This document shows, one piece after another, positions 39,334 through 52,060 of a stretch of DNA of 64,000 nucleotides (positions within the stretch are counted from its first letter, which is position 1; every line of letters begins with the position of its first letter). The notes beneath the pieces were generated by a model that was given only the letters and a program-made list of their open reading frames with translations, did no database searches and was not told the origin of the DNA. The translations under genes and the position numbers were made by a program. Source of the stretch: an uncultured bacterium (GTDB taxonomy: Bacteria; Desulfobacterota; GWC2-55-46); NCBI GenBank assembly GCA_905339405.1, contig CAJPGC010000029.1:1-64000 (forward strand), read 5' to 3'.

Positions 39334-40068
39334 TTAATCACTCACGAGCACCGCAGCCTCACTGTCGGCCAGCCATAAGACCTCTTTTGCCCTTACCCTT
39401 GCAGCTGGCAGGTCCTTCCCTTCGAATACCTCTTTCATGGCAGCCGCCTTCTCCTCTCCCGAGACGAGGAAGACGGTCTTCTTAGCCTTCTCTATCGCAC
39501 TAAAGGTAAGCGTCACGCGCCAGGCGTCAAGCTTTGGCACGTGGTTCGGAATCACGAGTCTTTCTTTTTCTTCAAGCCCCTGTGTGCCCGGAAAAAGCGA
39601 AAGGGTATGGCCGTCGCTGCCGAGCCCAAGCAGGACGAGGTCGAACGGCGGGGGAACGCCTGCCCCGAGGTGGAAAAATGAGACGAGCTCATCTTCCGCG
39701 CTCTTCGCGGCAGCCATTGGGGGCAGCTCGCCTTTTATCCTGTGGATGTTTTCCGGCGGAATCTCTATTTTCGAAAGAAGGCTTTGATTGGCGGCGTTGA
39801 AGTTCGACTCGGGGCTGTCCGGCGGGACGCACCTCTCATCGCCCCAGAAAAAATGCGCCAGACCCCATTGCACGGCGGACCTGTACTCTTTGGAGGCCAA
39901 AAGCTCGTAAAGCCTGAGAGGAGTGGCCCCTCCGGAAAGGACAACGCTGAAAAAGCCCTTCTCCCTTACTGCCTCTTCAAAACTTTCGATGAAAAGAAGC
40001 GCGGCTCCCCTTGCAAGGGAATCTTTATCTTGGAAGATTTTGAGGCTTTGTCCGGATGGTCTTGCCAC
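39334..40068 (-). CDS. pgl: 6-phosphogluconolactonase
   Basis: FSVVLSGGATPLRLYELLAS...HFFWGDERCVPPDSPESNFNAANQSLL. Confidence 0.95.
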   Translation of the reverse strand: MARPSGQSLKIFQDKDSLARGAALLFIESFEEAVREKGFFSVVLSGGATPLRLYELLASKEYRSAVQWGLAHFFWGDERCVPPDSPESNFNAANQSLLSKIEIPPENIHRIKGELPPMAAAKSAEDELVSFFHLGAGVPPPFDLVLLGLGSDGHTLSLFPGTQGLEEKERLVIPNHVPKLDAWRVTLTFSAIEKAKKTVFLVSGEEKAAAMKEVFEGKDLPAARVRAKEVLWLADSEAAVLVSD

Positions 40069-40071
40069 GCC

Positions 40072-41100
40072 TCACCTGCTGCCCGGCAGCAAGACCTTCC
40101 GTACCCTTTCACCGAGAGTCCTGGCAGCGTGGTTCGCCGCGCCGATGAGCCCGGCCCTGTCGTTCAAGATTGCGGCCACAGGCACGCCCTTCATGAACTC
40201 CTTGAAACGGCCCTTGTCCTCGAAGGACGGAAGAAAGCCGGTGGTCAGCGCGTTGAGTATCTTCGGGGTTATGCCCCCGCCCAGGTAGACGCCGGCCGTT
40301 GCCAGCGCCTTCAATGCGAGGTTTCCCGCCTCTGCCCCGTATATCGACACGAAGAGCCTCAACGCCTCGACGCAGTTTTTATCGGTCCCTTTCATGCCCT
40401 CTTCCGACACCACGGGGGCGACCCCTTCCGAAGAAAAACGCTCCTTGAGCCAGCCCGGCTCTTCGCCCGGGGCCCTGGACTTCACGAACTCGTATATGTT
40501 CTCGAGTCCCATGCCTGAAACTATCCGCTCGTAGCTCACATGGCCGTACCTTTCCATGAGAAAACCAAGCAGCTCTGTCTCTGTTTTGTCTCTCGGCCCG
40601 AAGTCGGTGTGCCCGCCTTCCGAGGCCGAAGGTATGTGCGAGGAGCCGTCCCAGAAGAGTATCGCCTCGCCGAGGCCTGTGCCCGCGGCTATGAGCGCGG
40701 CGTTGCCCTGCCTGACTACCCCCCTCTGCAGGATGAAAAAGTCCTCTGAATGGAGAAGGCTTACGCCCCAGCCTATTGCCTCGAGGTCGTTTATGAGCGT
40801 GAGCCTCCTGAGCCCCAGGCCGCCCTGCAAGGCCTGTCCGTCTACCGTCCAGTTGAGGTTCGTGAGGACGCACCTGTTACCCACGACCGGGCACGCGATT
40901 CCGAAGGAAGCCGCCTCTATCGCCCTGGCCTCCCCTACCCGCAGGAAATCCCTCAGCACCTCTTCCGGGCCGCTGAAACGCCCGTTCAGGTAAGCTCCTT
41001 CGCGCACCCCCTCCAGCACGCCTTCGTTGAGCGAGAAGAGCGCGAGATAGGTCTTTGTTCCGCCTATGTCGCCGGAGAGTATGAGCCTGTCACCTTTCAT
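40072..41100 (-). CDS. glk: glucokinase
   Basis: LSGDIGGTKTYLALF; LINDLEAIGWG; AAGTGLGEA; EGGHTDFGP. Confidence 0.95.
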   Translation of the reverse strand: MKGDRLILSGDIGGTKTYLALFSLNEGVLEGVREGAYLNGRFSGPEEVLRDFLRVGEARAIEAASFGIACPVVGNRCVLTNLNWTVDGQALQGGLGLRRLTLINDLEAIGWGVSLLHSEDFFILQRGVVRQGNAALIAAGTGLGEAILFWDGSSHIPSASEGGHTDFGPRDKTETELLGFLMERYGHVSYERIVSGMGLENIYEFVKSRAPGEEPGWLKERFSSEGVAPVVSEEGMKGTDKNCVEALRLFVSIYGAEAGNLALKALATAGVYLGGGITPKILNALTTGFLPSFEDKGRFKEFMKGVPVAAILNDRAGLIGAANHAARTLGERVRKVLLPGSR

Positions 41101-42649
41101 AGTTCACCCATTTCCTGCCGTCCCTGCCGATGAACCTTTCCGCCTCCACCGGCCCGTAGCTGCCCGCCCTGTAAAGGCAGAGCTCCGGGGCCCCCTGCCC
41201 TCTTTCCTCGGAATAGTCGAGGGCCGGGCTTAGCCACTCCCAGCTCATCTCCATGGCGTCCGAACGGATGAAGAGCATCTTGTCGCCTATCATGCAGTCC
41301 ATGAGGACCCTTTCATAGGCGTCGAGGACGAGCCCCTCATACCCTTCAGTATAGCCGAAATCCATTACAACGTCCCTCAGGCACATGCGCGAGCCGGGGT
41401 TCTTGGCGTGGAACTTGAGCTGTATCCTCTCGTCCGGCTGTATGCGAATTATGACGGCGTTCGGGCCTATCTCCTCCTCGAAGATGCCGCTGAACATCTG
41501 GTGGGGCACCGCCCTGAACTGGATCGTGACCTGCGTGAAGCGGCTCTTGAGCCTCTTGCCGGAGCGCAGGTAAAAAGGCACCCCCTGCCACCTCCAGTTG
41601 TCTATGAAAAGCTTCATCGCGGCGAAGGTCGAAACGGCGGAGCGCCTGTTGACGCCGTCCTCCTCGCGGTAGCCCCTCGCGGACTTGCCGTTCACCTCGC
41701 CCTCTACGTACTGGCCGAGCACGAGGTTGTCCCTGAGGCTTTCCCTGTCAAGGGGGCGCAGCGCCCTGAAGACCTTCACGCGCTCGTCCCTCACCATCTC
41801 CGACTTGTAGACCGACGGGGGCTCCATGCCGACGAACGACAGTACCTGGAGCATGTGGTTCTGGAACATGTCCCGGAGCACCCCGGCCTCCTCGTAATAC
41901 CCGGCCCGCTTTTCGATGCCGAGAGATTCGGAGGCGGTTATCTGGACGTGGTCGATGAAGTGCCTGTTCCAGATAGGTTCGAATATCGAGTTCGCGAAGC
42001 GGAACATCATTATGTTCTGGACCGTGTCCTTGCCGAGGTAATGGTCTATCCTGAAGACCTGCTCCTCGCGGAAGTGCTTTTCGACGGTCTTCTCGAGGGC
42101 GCGGGCGCTCTCGAGGTCGCGGCCATAGGGCTTCTCTATTACTATCCTCGTCCACCCCCCGTCCTCCGAGGCAAGCCCGGAAGACGCGATAGATTCGATT
42201 ATGCTGGAGTAGACCGAAGGAGGGGTCGAAAGGTAAAGTATCCTGTTGCGCCCGGTCGAGTGCGTAAGGGCCTTATCGTCCATGTACTCCCTGGCTTTCC
42301 GGAGAGAGCCCTCGCTGTAGTCGGTAGGGAAGTAATGGAGCCTCTTTCCGAACTCTTCCCAGGCGACGTGGTCGAAGTTGCCGGCCTTTTTGACGGCCTT
42401 TTCCATGTCCGTCCTGAAGGACTCTTCGCTTATGTCCGTCCTCGCCAGTCCCAGTATGAAAAAGCCTTTCGACAGGAGCTTGTTCCTGAAGAGGCAGAAG
42501 AGGGCCGGGAGGAGCTTTCTTTTCGTCAGGTCCCCGGAAGCGCCGAATATGACGATGGCGCAAGGGTCGGAGGATATCTCCTCGCAGAGCGACGGGCCGA
42601 GCTTTCCTATCTTTACCGTCGGGTGGTGTCCGCCGGGACTCTCTTGCAT
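41090..42649 (-). CDS. zwf: glucose-6-phosphate 1-dehydrogenase
   Basis: IFGASGDLTKRKLLPALF; FRIDHYLGKDTVQNIMMFRFAN. Confidence 0.97.
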   Translation of the reverse strand: MQESPGGHHPTVKIGKLGPSLCEEISSDPCAIVIFGASGDLTKRKLLPALFCLFRNKLLSKGFFILGLARTDISEESFRTDMEKAVKKAGNFDHVAWEEFGKRLHYFPTDYSEGSLRKAREYMDDKALTHSTGRNRILYLSTPPSVYSSIIESIASSGLASEDGGWTRIVIEKPYGRDLESARALEKTVEKHFREEQVFRIDHYLGKDTVQNIMMFRFANSIFEPIWNRHFIDHVQITASESLGIEKRAGYYEEAGVLRDMFQNHMLQVLSFVGMEPPSVYKSEMVRDERVKVFRALRPLDRESLRDNLVLGQYVEGEVNGKSARGYREEDGVNRRSAVSTFAAMKLFIDNWRWQGVPFYLRSGKRLKSRFTQVTIQFRAVPHQMFSGIFEEEIGPNAVIIRIQPDERIQLKFHAKNPGSRMCLRDVVMDFGYTEGYEGLVLDAYERVLMDCMIGDKMLFIRSDAMEMSWEWLSPALDYSEERGQGAPELCLYRAGSYGPVEAERFIGRDGRKWVNYER

Positions 42650-42729
42650 ATGCCTTCCTTTTCTGGGGCTGTCTTCATAATCGAAAGCCCCTCAACGAGG
42701 GGCTTTTCACCGTCACCGGCTTACGGCGT

Positions 42730-43638
42730 TCACTTCGGGCCGCGCTTGACGCCGTGGCCGCCGAACTCTTCGCGCAACGCGGCGAGCACCTTCTCGCCGA
42801 AAGACTCGTCCTGCCTGGAGCGGAACCTGCGCATGAGGGAGGCCGTTATGACAGGCAGGGCGACGTTGAGGTCGACCCCTTCCTTGACCATCCATCTCCC
42901 CTCGCCGGAGTCCTCCACGTACCCTATTATCGAATCGAGCCCGTCTTCTTTTTCAAAGGCGTCTTCGAGGAGCTCGAGGAGCCACGAGCGCACCACGCTG
43001 CCCTTGTTCCAGAGGGCCGACAGCTCGGAGTTCCTTATGCCTTCGCCGTAGGGCGAGGCCTTCAACAACTCGAAGCCCTCGGCATAAGCCTCCATCATCC
43101 CGTACTCGATGCCGTTATGGACCATCTTCACGAAATGGCCTGCACCGCTCGCCCCGCAGTACATGTATCCTCCGGGAGGCGCGAGGGTTTCAAGCAAAGG
43201 CTTCATCCACTCGAACCCGGATTCCGGGCCGCCTATCATCGTGCAGTAGCCTTCCTTCAGCCCCCATATGCCGCCGCTGACTCCCGCGTCCATGTAGACG
43301 AGGCCAGAGGCAGAAAGCTCTTTTGCGCGCCTCAGGTCGTCCTTGTAGTAGCTGTTCCCGCCGTCGACTATCATGTCGCCTCTGGACATGAGCGGCTTCA
43401 AAGCATCTATCGTGCCGTCTACCGGAGCGCCCTCGGGCAGCATTATCCAGACGAGCCTCGGTGAGGCGAGTTTTGTGACGAGCTCCTCGATGGAGGAGGC
43501 CGCTTCCATGCCGTCTTTGCGGGCCGCTGCGGCCGCTTCAGCGCTTCTGTCGAACCCCACGACCCTGTGGCCGCCAGCCACGAGGCGTCTTGCCATGTTG
43601 AGGCCCATGCGTCCGAGCCCTATTATTCCGGCTTCCAT
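42730..43638 (-). CDS. gnd: 6-phosphogluconate dehydrogenase (decarboxylating)
   Basis: [69 protein letters not shown]. Confidence 0.95.
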   Translation of the reverse strand: MEAGIIGLGRMGLNMARRLVAGGHRVVGFDRSAEAAAAARKDGMEAASSIEELVTKLASPRLVWIMLPEGAPVDGTIDALKPLMSRGDMIVDGGNSYYKDDLRRAKELSASGLVYMDAGVSGGIWGLKEGYCTMIGGPESGFEWMKPLLETLAPPGGYMYCGASGAGHFVKMVHNGIEYGMMEAYAEGFELLKASPYGEGIRNSELSALWNKGSVVRSWLLELLEDAFEKEDGLDSIIGYVEDSGEGRWMVKEGVDLNVALPVITASLMRRFRSRQDESFGEKVLAALREEFGGHGVKRGPK

Positions 43639-43666
43639 CCACTCCCTCCGGGAATTTCTTTTTTCT

Positions 43667-46528
43667 TCAGGAAAGGGCCGCGCCCTTCAAGAACTCCTCG
43701 AACTCGCGAAGGGAAGCGGCAGAAGGGTCTTTCATCCCGACGAGCGCCACCCTCGAGCCCTTTGAGTCGAGCGCCTCCATGTCGCCGAAAGCCTGCGACA
43801 GCTCGAGCTGGGAGAAGCTGAAGACGCTGCCCGGCACCTTGAAATCCGCCTTCGCCTCGTGGCAGAAGATGATGAAGACCCCGCATTCGGGCCGCCCTTT
43901 GTGGAGCTGGCCCGTGGAGTGAAGGTACCTGGGGCCGTAGCCGAATTGGGTGGCGGCCCCGGTATTGTCCCTCAAGGCCCTCCTCATCCCGGAGAAGCTC
44001 TTCTCCAGCTCCGGGTCGGAGGGGTCGTAGTAGGCCATGAGCCCGACGTAGTCGCCCTTGCCGATGAGCTTCAGGAATTCCTTAATGGCCTCTTCGGGGC
44101 TCTTGTCCTTGTCTTCGATGTTCATCCTGCCGAAGGCCGTCTTGCCGAGGTAGACGTTGAACCCGTTGCCGATTACCGGAACCCCGGGGGGCTTGAGGCC
44201 GTCTTGCGCGCCTGCCTGATTAAGCCTCGAGACGGCGAGCTTTTTCGCCAGCTCGACGTCGGGCTGGTCAAAGGGGTTTATGCCGAGTATCTGCCCCGCG
44301 ATGGAGGTTGCCACTTCCCAGCGGAGGAACTCGCCGCCGAGCTCGTATATCTCCTTGAGCCTGAGGTCGATGACCGGGTGTCCTGCCGAGGCCAGTGCCC
44401 GCAAGGCCTCCGCCACCGCGCTGTCCGCCTCCCCCAGAGTTATCGATATGAAGACCCTGTCGTTCCCGTACGAAGAAGGGGCCCCCAAAGGCTCGTTCAC
44501 GACCGGCACGAGGCCCCTGCCTTCCTTGCCCGTCGACTCGGCTATTAGCTGCTCTATCCACATCCCGAAGCTCTCTATCTCCTTCGAAAGGAAAAAAGTG
44601 AGCTTGTCCCTCCCATTCAGCCCGAGCCTCCCGAGGGCGGCCCCCAGCATCAGGACCGGGTTCTCCGGCACGTTGACGCAAGGCTGTACCATCGCCTCGA
44701 CCCTTGAAGCGTGCTCGAGGATGCGGCCTATGTCTATGCCGATGAGGGCGGCGGGCAGGAGCCCGAAGTACGAGAGGGCCGAGAACCTTCCTCCTACGTC
44801 CTTCGGGTTAAGGAAAACCTTCCTGAATCTGTATTTCTTGCAGAAGCCCTCAAGCGGGGTGCCGGGGTCTGTTATGGCTATGAAGTTCCTGCCCGACTCC
44901 GCGCCTTTTATCCGGCCGAGCTCCTCGTGGAAGTACTCGAAGAGGCTCAATGGCTCTATGGTGGAGCCGGACTTGCTCGAGACGACGAAGAGAGTTTTTT
45001 CCAGGTCTATTCTCTCTTCCACTGACTTCAGGGCCTCCGGGTCGGTGGAATCGAGTACGAGAAGGCCGGGGTAGCCAGGGGCGCTGCCGAACGACCTCGA
45101 GAAGACCAGCGGGGCAAGGGAGGAGCCGCCCATGCCGAGGAGCACGACGTCTTTGAACCCGTCGTCCCTGACCTCTTTCGCGAAGGAGACTATCTCTTCT
45201 ATGTGCTCGTCCATTATGTACGGCAGGGCCATCCAGCCCAGTGAGCCTTTTATCTGCTTCTTTTCCTCGAGCCCAGTCTTCCAGAGGGTCGCGTCCTTTG
45301 CCCACAGCCTCTCGAAGAAGTTCTCGCGGCTTACCTCTTCGAGCGATTCGGATACCGGCGACTCGAAGCCGTTCAGGGCGAACTTTACCGGCAGGCCCGC
45401 CTTCTTCTCGAGCGAAGCGCGTTTTTCCGCGATAGTCCCCAGTATCTCCTCGTACGACCCGGTAAAAGTCCTTATGCCATCCGCTTCGAGACGGGCGGTG
45501 GCGCCAGAGTAGTCCAGGCCGAGAGAGGAGAGCCCCTCGAATACCTTTTTGGCCCCCTCCAGGTCTTCCGTGAGCGACGGGACGGCATGGCCGTGGTTGT
45601 AGAAAGCCAGGAGGGTATGGAGCGGCATGGTGTTTATAGTGCCCGGGTGGATGAGCTCGGATATATATTTTATATCGCTGTACTGCGGGTTCTTCGTGCC
45701 TGTCGACGCCCACAGGAGCCTCTGTGGCCTCGCGCCGTTCTCCTTCAATTTCCTGAACCTGTCGGAAGAGTAGACCGCCCCGTACCTCATCCAGGCCTGT
45801 TTCGCGTTCGCCACGGCGACCTTGCCGAGAAGGGCGCGGAGCCTTGCGCGCTCGTCGTTGCTTTTGGTCTTCGTTATGCGCTCTTCAAGCAGCCTGTCGA
45901 ACGCCGTGTCTATCCTGCTCACGAAGAAGCTGGCGACGCTCACAACGGTATCGACCGGCATTCCGGCGGCGGCCCTGCGCTCGAGCCCCCTTATGTAAGC
46001 CCAGGCCGCCTCCTCGTAGCGTTCGACCGAAAAAAGGAGCGTAACGTTGACGCTCACCCCTTCGAAGGTAAGCTCCTCTATCGCCTTGAGCCCTTCAGCC
46101 GTGCCCGGCACCTTGACCATGATGTTCGGCCTGTCGACAGCCTTGATGAGCCCCCTGCACTCTTCAACGGTTGAGGCCGCGTCGCTTGCGAGCCTCGGGT
46201 CGGCCTCGATGGAGACGAGCCCCTCCAGGCCGCCGGACTCCCGCCAGAGGGACGCGAAAGTGTCGGCCGCGAGCCTTACGTCCCTGACGATGAGCTTCCT
46301 TGCTATCTCCTCGTCATTGAGGCCTTCCTTCAGGAGCTTCGAGATCTCTTCGTCGTACTCGGTCGTACCGGCTATGGCCCGCTCGAATATCGTGGGGTTT
46401 GAGGTGATGCCTGAGACGGCGTACTCGTCGGAAAGCCGCTTGAGTTCGCCCGAGGTCACTACCCCCTTCCTGAGGTTGTCGTGCCAGACGCTCTGGCCTA
46501 GCCGCTTGAGTTCAAGTAGGGGGTTCAT
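43667..46528 (-). CDS. bifunctional transaldolase / glucose-6-phosphate isomerase
   Basis: Transaldolase half (MNPLLELKRLGQSVWHDNLRK...MVKVPGTAEGLKAIEELT) followed by PGI half (VVLLGMGGSSLAP...VSSKSGSTIEPLSLF). Confidence 0.95.
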   Translation of the reverse strand: MNPLLELKRLGQSVWHDNLRKGVVTSGELKRLSDEYAVSGITSNPTIFERAIAGTTEYDEEISKLLKEGLNDEEIARKLIVRDVRLAADTFASLWRESGGLEGLVSIEADPRLASDAASTVEECRGLIKAVDRPNIMVKVPGTAEGLKAIEELTFEGVSVNVTLLFSVERYEEAAWAYIRGLERRAAAGMPVDTVVSVASFFVSRIDTAFDRLLEERITKTKSNDERARLRALLGKVAVANAKQAWMRYGAVYSSDRFRKLKENGARPQRLLWASTGTKNPQYSDIKYISELIHPGTINTMPLHTLLAFYNHGHAVPSLTEDLEGAKKVFEGLSSLGLDYSGATARLEADGIRTFTGSYEEILGTIAEKRASLEKKAGLPVKFALNGFESPVSESLEEVSRENFFERLWAKDATLWKTGLEEKKQIKGSLGWMALPYIMDEHIEEIVSFAKEVRDDGFKDVVLLGMGGSSLAPLVFSRSFGSAPGYPGLLVLDSTDPEALKSVEERIDLEKTLFVVSSKSGSTIEPLSLFEYFHEELGRIKGAESGRNFIAITDPGTPLEGFCKKYRFRKVFLNPKDVGGRFSALSYFGLLPAALIGIDIGRILEHASRVEAMVQPCVNVPENPVLMLGAALGRLGLNGRDKLTFFLSKEIESFGMWIEQLIAESTGKEGRGLVPVVNEPLGAPSSYGNDRVFISITLGEADSAVAEALRALASAGHPVIDLRLKEIYELGGEFLRWEVATSIAGQILGINPFDQPDVELAKKLAVSRLNQAGAQDGLKPPGVPVIGNGFNVYLGKTAFGRMNIEDKDKSPEEAIKEFLKLIGKGDYVGLMAYYDPSDPELEKSFSGMRRALRDNTGAATQFGYGPRYLHSTGQLHKGRPECGVFIIFCHEAKADFKVPGSVFSFSQLELSQAFGDMEALDSKGSRVALVGMKDPSAASLREFEEFLKGAALS

Positions 46529-46707
46529 AGCGCTCCTGGGACGCGTGGCGGATTTGGTACAGGCCGGCAAAAACAAACGGCAAGCCGCGAGCAGAACGCC
46601 GGGAAAGCGTTCTCCCGGGTCCAGCTGCATGAATGTTTTTATATTATTTAAAACAAATATCTATATTGAAGGGTGCTTTTGGAGCGGGTAGCCCCGGGCC
46701 GGACAAT

Positions 46708-46748
46708 ATACTTATCGGCAGGCCTGTTCCCGGCCTGCCGATAAGTAT
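46708..46748. terminator. 17-bp perfect hairpin between tkt and tal-pgi
   Basis: atacttatcggcaggcc-tgttccc-ggcctgccgataagtat; no U-tract. Confidence 0.5.
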
Positions 46749-46757
46749 AACAGAATA

Positions 46758-48806
<2,049 letters not shown>

Positions 48807-49035
48807 CTATGCCTCTTTACAAGGGGTTTTTCGGAGAGAGAATCTTAACAGATTTGGGGAAAAAGACAATGCAAAATTATTTTAAAAGCCTGTCGTGAAA
48901 AAGCACTCCGCTCAGGATTTTCATGAAAAATCTTTGCGCGCCGACGCGCCTGAACGAGGCGTCTTCTGCCCCCGGAACAACTAAGAAGGCCCGCGGCCGC
49001 TTCATGCGCGGCAATCACGGGCCTGTCTTTTCGTT

Positions 49036-49171
49036 GCCTTAAAAATCTGATATTTTTTCCGAGGTCGAGGAAGGGTGGAAGTAAAAAGCGCAGCATCTAT
49101 GACAATATGTGAGCATTTTTACTTACGACCTGACGAAGAGATCGGGAAAAAGAGCAATTTTTAGATGTAGC
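49036..49171 (-). repeat. 136-bp dispersed element, copy B
   Basis: See copy A (4561..4696); 10 bp after the stop codon of the DUF502 gene. Confidence 0.9.
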
Positions 49172-49181
49172 TATATAAACC

Positions 49182-49847
49182 TCAGCTGTTGACCAGGTCC
49201 CTGTCCTTCTGGTTCGGGATATAGTTCTTGAACTCGTCGTTGTTGGGGATGACCATGCCGCCCGTCATTATGACCTTGAAGGCGTCTTCGACCTTCATGT
49301 CGAGGTAGATGACGTCTTTTTCAGGCAAAACCGCGAAATACCCGGAAGTCGGGTTCGGGGTAGTAGGGACGAACACGCATACCGAAGGCTCGCTCGTCGT
49401 CTTGTGCTTTATCTCGCCGTTCACCCTGCTTGTCATGAACCCCATCGAATAGAGACCCTTCCTCGGGAACTCGATGAGCACGACCTTCCTGAAGCCCTGG
49501 TTCTCCTGGCTGAAGAAGGTTTCCATGAACTGCTTCGTGGCGTTGTAGACCATGCGCACTACCGGCAGCCTTGCCATGCCCTTTTCTGTAAGGCTGAGGA
49601 GGGTCTTGCCCAGGTAGTTCGTGGTAAGAAGGCCTATCATGAATATGCCGAAGACCGTAAAAATTATGCCCAGGCCCGGCACGTGGAAGGGCAGATAGGT
49701 GTCCGGCCTCAAGGAGACCGGAAGGAGCGTCAGCATGCTGTCCATCGAGTTGACTATGATGGACAAGACGTAATACGAAAGATACAGGGGCACCACTACG
49801 AGGAGCCCTGTCATGAAATATCCTCTGAACATCTTTGTCATATGCAA
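49182..49847 (-). CDS. DUF502-family membrane protein
   Basis: [59 protein letters not shown]. Confidence 0.9.
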   Translation of the reverse strand: MHMTKMFRGYFMTGLLVVVPLYLSYYVLSIIVNSMDSMLTLLPVSLRPDTYLPFHVPGLGIIFTVFGIFMIGLLTTNYLGKTLLSLTEKGMARLPVVRMVYNATKQFMETFFSQENQGFRKVVLIEFPRKGLYSMGFMTSRVNGEIKHKTTSEPSVCVFVPTTPNPTSGYFAVLPEKDVIYLDMKVEDAFKVIMTGGMVIPNNDEFKNYIPNQKDRDLVNS

Positions 49848-50218
49848 TGGGCCGAAAGCTCGGCGCTTATCTTCCTTATGGAGTTGTTCCCGTCTACGTA
49901 GACCAGCACCGGGGCGTGCTTTTTAGCCTCCGCCTCTTCAAATACCGAATAGCTGGCGATGATGACGAGGTCGCCCTTTTTCGCGAGGTGGGCGGCCGCG
50001 CCGTTTATTGAGATGACGCCGGAGCCCCTCTCGCCCTTTATGGCGTAGGTGGTGAGCCTGTTGCCGTTGGCGATGTCGTATATCTGGACCTGCTCGAACT
50101 CATATATGCCGGCAGCCTCCATGAGGGCTTCGTCAATGGCGACCGAGCCCTCGTAATCGAGGTTGGCGTCAGTGACCGTGGCCCTGTGGATCTTGCTCTT
50201 GAGCATCAAGCGCTGCAT
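49838..50218 (-). CDS. panD: aspartate 1-decarboxylase
   Basis: [25 protein letters not shown]. Confidence 0.97.
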   Translation of the reverse strand: MQRLMLKSKIHRATVTDANLDYEGSVAIDEALMEAAGIYEFEQVQIYDIANGNRLTTYAIKGERGSGVISINGAAAHLAKKGDLVIIASYSVFEEAEAKKHAPVLVYVDGNNSIRKISAELSAHCI

Positions 50219-50249
50219 CTTTCCCGTTCCTCCTGAAATCGAGGCCCCT

Positions 50250-51095
50250 TTACTTGAGCCTCGTGTTGTCTATGAGCCTTGCCTTACCTATCTTGACGGC
50301 AAGGAAAAGCATCGAGCTGCCGTCTACTATCGGCGCATCCCCGAGGTCTTCGGCGCGGCGCACATTGATATAGTCTATCACGGCCAGGGGCTCTTTCTCT
50401 ATGATTTTTTTCACCTTTTCGATTACGGCAGCGCTCCGCGCCTCTCCTCCGGCGACAAGACGCCTTGCCTCTTCCATCGCCCTGGGCACGCAAACCGCGG
50501 CTTTCCGCTCATCGCCGCTCAGGTAGGAGTTGCGCGAGCTCATGGCCAGGCCGTCGGGTTCGCGCACGGTTTCGACCCCGACGATTTCCACCGGAATATC
50601 AAGGTCTTTCACCATCCGCTCGATTATCGTGAGCTGCTGGAAGTCCTTGCGCCCGAAAAGCGCGGCCCTGGGCATGACTATGTTGAAAAGCTTGAGGACT
50701 ACAGTTGTCACCCCCCTGAAATGGCCGGGCCTGGACGCCCCGCACAGGGTATTGGAAAGCCCCTCGACCTCCACGTAAGTCCTGAAGCCTTCGGGGTATA
50801 TTTCAGCCGCTTCAGGGGTGAAGACGATGTCAACGCCCTCTTCTGCGGCCATCCTGAGGTCCCTGTCGAGGTCCCTCGGGTACGAGCCCAAATCTTCCCT
50901 GGGGCCGAACTGGGCCGGGTTGACGAATATGCTCATGACGAGGGTGGAGCCCCTGGGCCTCGCTGCGCGTAGTAGCGCCCTGTGGCCGTCATGCAGGTAG
51001 CCCATCGTCGGCACGAAGACCACCCTTTCGCCTCTGGCCGCGAGGGCAATTGAAGTCTCCTGCATCTCTTTTATGGTCTTTATTATTTTTGGCAT
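50250..51095 (-). CDS. panC: pantoate-beta-alanine ligase
   Basis: [23 protein letters not shown]...[25 protein letters not shown]. Confidence 0.97.
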   Translation of the reverse strand: MPKIIKTIKEMQETSIALAARGERVVFVPTMGYLHDGHRALLRAARPRGSTLVMSIFVNPAQFGPREDLGSYPRDLDRDLRMAAEEGVDIVFTPEAAEIYPEGFRTYVEVEGLSNTLCGASRPGHFRGVTTVVLKLFNIVMPRAALFGRKDFQQLTIIERMVKDLDIPVEIVGVETVREPDGLAMSSRNSYLSGDERKAAVCVPRAMEEARRLVAGGEARSAAVIEKVKKIIEKEPLAVIDYINVRRAEDLGDAPIVDGSSMLFLAVKIGKARLIDNTRLK

Positions 51096-51116
51096 TGCGT
51101 TATTCAGGCAGGCCCG

Positions 51117-51911
51117 TCAGTAGGAATGTTCCTTCGTGGGGAAAGTCCCCTTCTCAACGTCTTTTACGTACTCTGAGGCCGCTAAATAGATTATGTTCCT
51201 GAGGTCGGCGTACCTTTTGACGAACTTCGGGACCCTGTTGCCGGTAAGCCCGAGCATGTCGTTCACCACGAGCACCTGCCCGTCGCAGTCAGGTCCCGCG
51301 CCGATGCCGATGGTCGGTATCGTAAGCCTCTCGGTTATATCTTTCGCGAGCTGGGCAGGCACGCCCTCTAGAACAATCGAGAAGGCGCCCGCGTCTTCTA
51401 TGGCGATTGCGTCCTCGATTATCTCCTCGGCCTCCCTGCCCTTGCCCTGCACCTTGTACCCGCCCATCCTGTGCACCGACTGCGGGGTGAGCCCGACGTG
51501 GCCCATGACCGGGACGTCCATCGCGGCTATCGCCCGGACGGCCTCCGCAGTCCTCCTGCCGCCTTCGAGCTTCACCGCCTCGGCACCGCCTTCTTTCACG
51601 AGGCGCACGGCGTTCCTCCTGGCGTCGTCGATTGAGGCCTGGTATGAGCCGAAGGGCATGTCGCTTACGACCAGGGCAGCTACCCTGCCCCGCGCCACGG
51701 CCCTCGTATGGTAGATTATCTCGTCGACCGTCACAGGGAGAGTCGTGTCGTAGCCTGCCTCGACCATACCGGCGGAGTCCCCCACTAAAAGCACCGGCAC
51801 CCCGGCGTCGTCGAGTATCTTCGCTGTGGCGAAGTCGTAGGCGGTAAGGACAGGTATCTTCCTGCCTTCCTCTTTCATTCTCGCGATATCAACGGCAGTG
51901 ACCTTTTTCAT
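51117..51911 (-). CDS. panB: 3-methyl-2-oxobutanoate hydroxymethyltransferase
   Basis: PVLTAYDFATAKILDDAGVPVLLVGDSAGMV; GHVGLTPQSVHRMGGYKVQG. Confidence 0.97.
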   Translation of the reverse strand: MKKVTAVDIARMKEEGRKIPVLTAYDFATAKILDDAGVPVLLVGDSAGMVEAGYDTTLPVTVDEIIYHTRAVARGRVAALVVSDMPFGSYQASIDDARRNAVRLVKEGGAEAVKLEGGRRTAEAVRAIAAMDVPVMGHVGLTPQSVHRMGGYKVQGKGREAEEIIEDAIAIEDAGAFSIVLEGVPAQLAKDITERLTIPTIGIGAGPDCDGQVLVVNDMLGLTGNRVPKFVKRYADLRNIIYLAASEYVKDVEKGTFPTKEHSY

Positions 51912-52060
51912 CTCAACCCCCTGACGGCCGGTATTGAAGGACCACAGAAACTAAAAAACCCTCCGGTCTGCCGGAAGGTCTCATTGAAGCCGCCCATTGG
52001 TAAAGGGCGCCGGGTACAATTATTATAGACCAATTCGGCGGTCCAGACAATACCGCCCGT

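Noticed and set aside
41408-43051. 547-aa plus-strand ORF opposite zwf and gnd
   Set aside because: Spans two genuine genes on the other strand; composition typical of antisense frames
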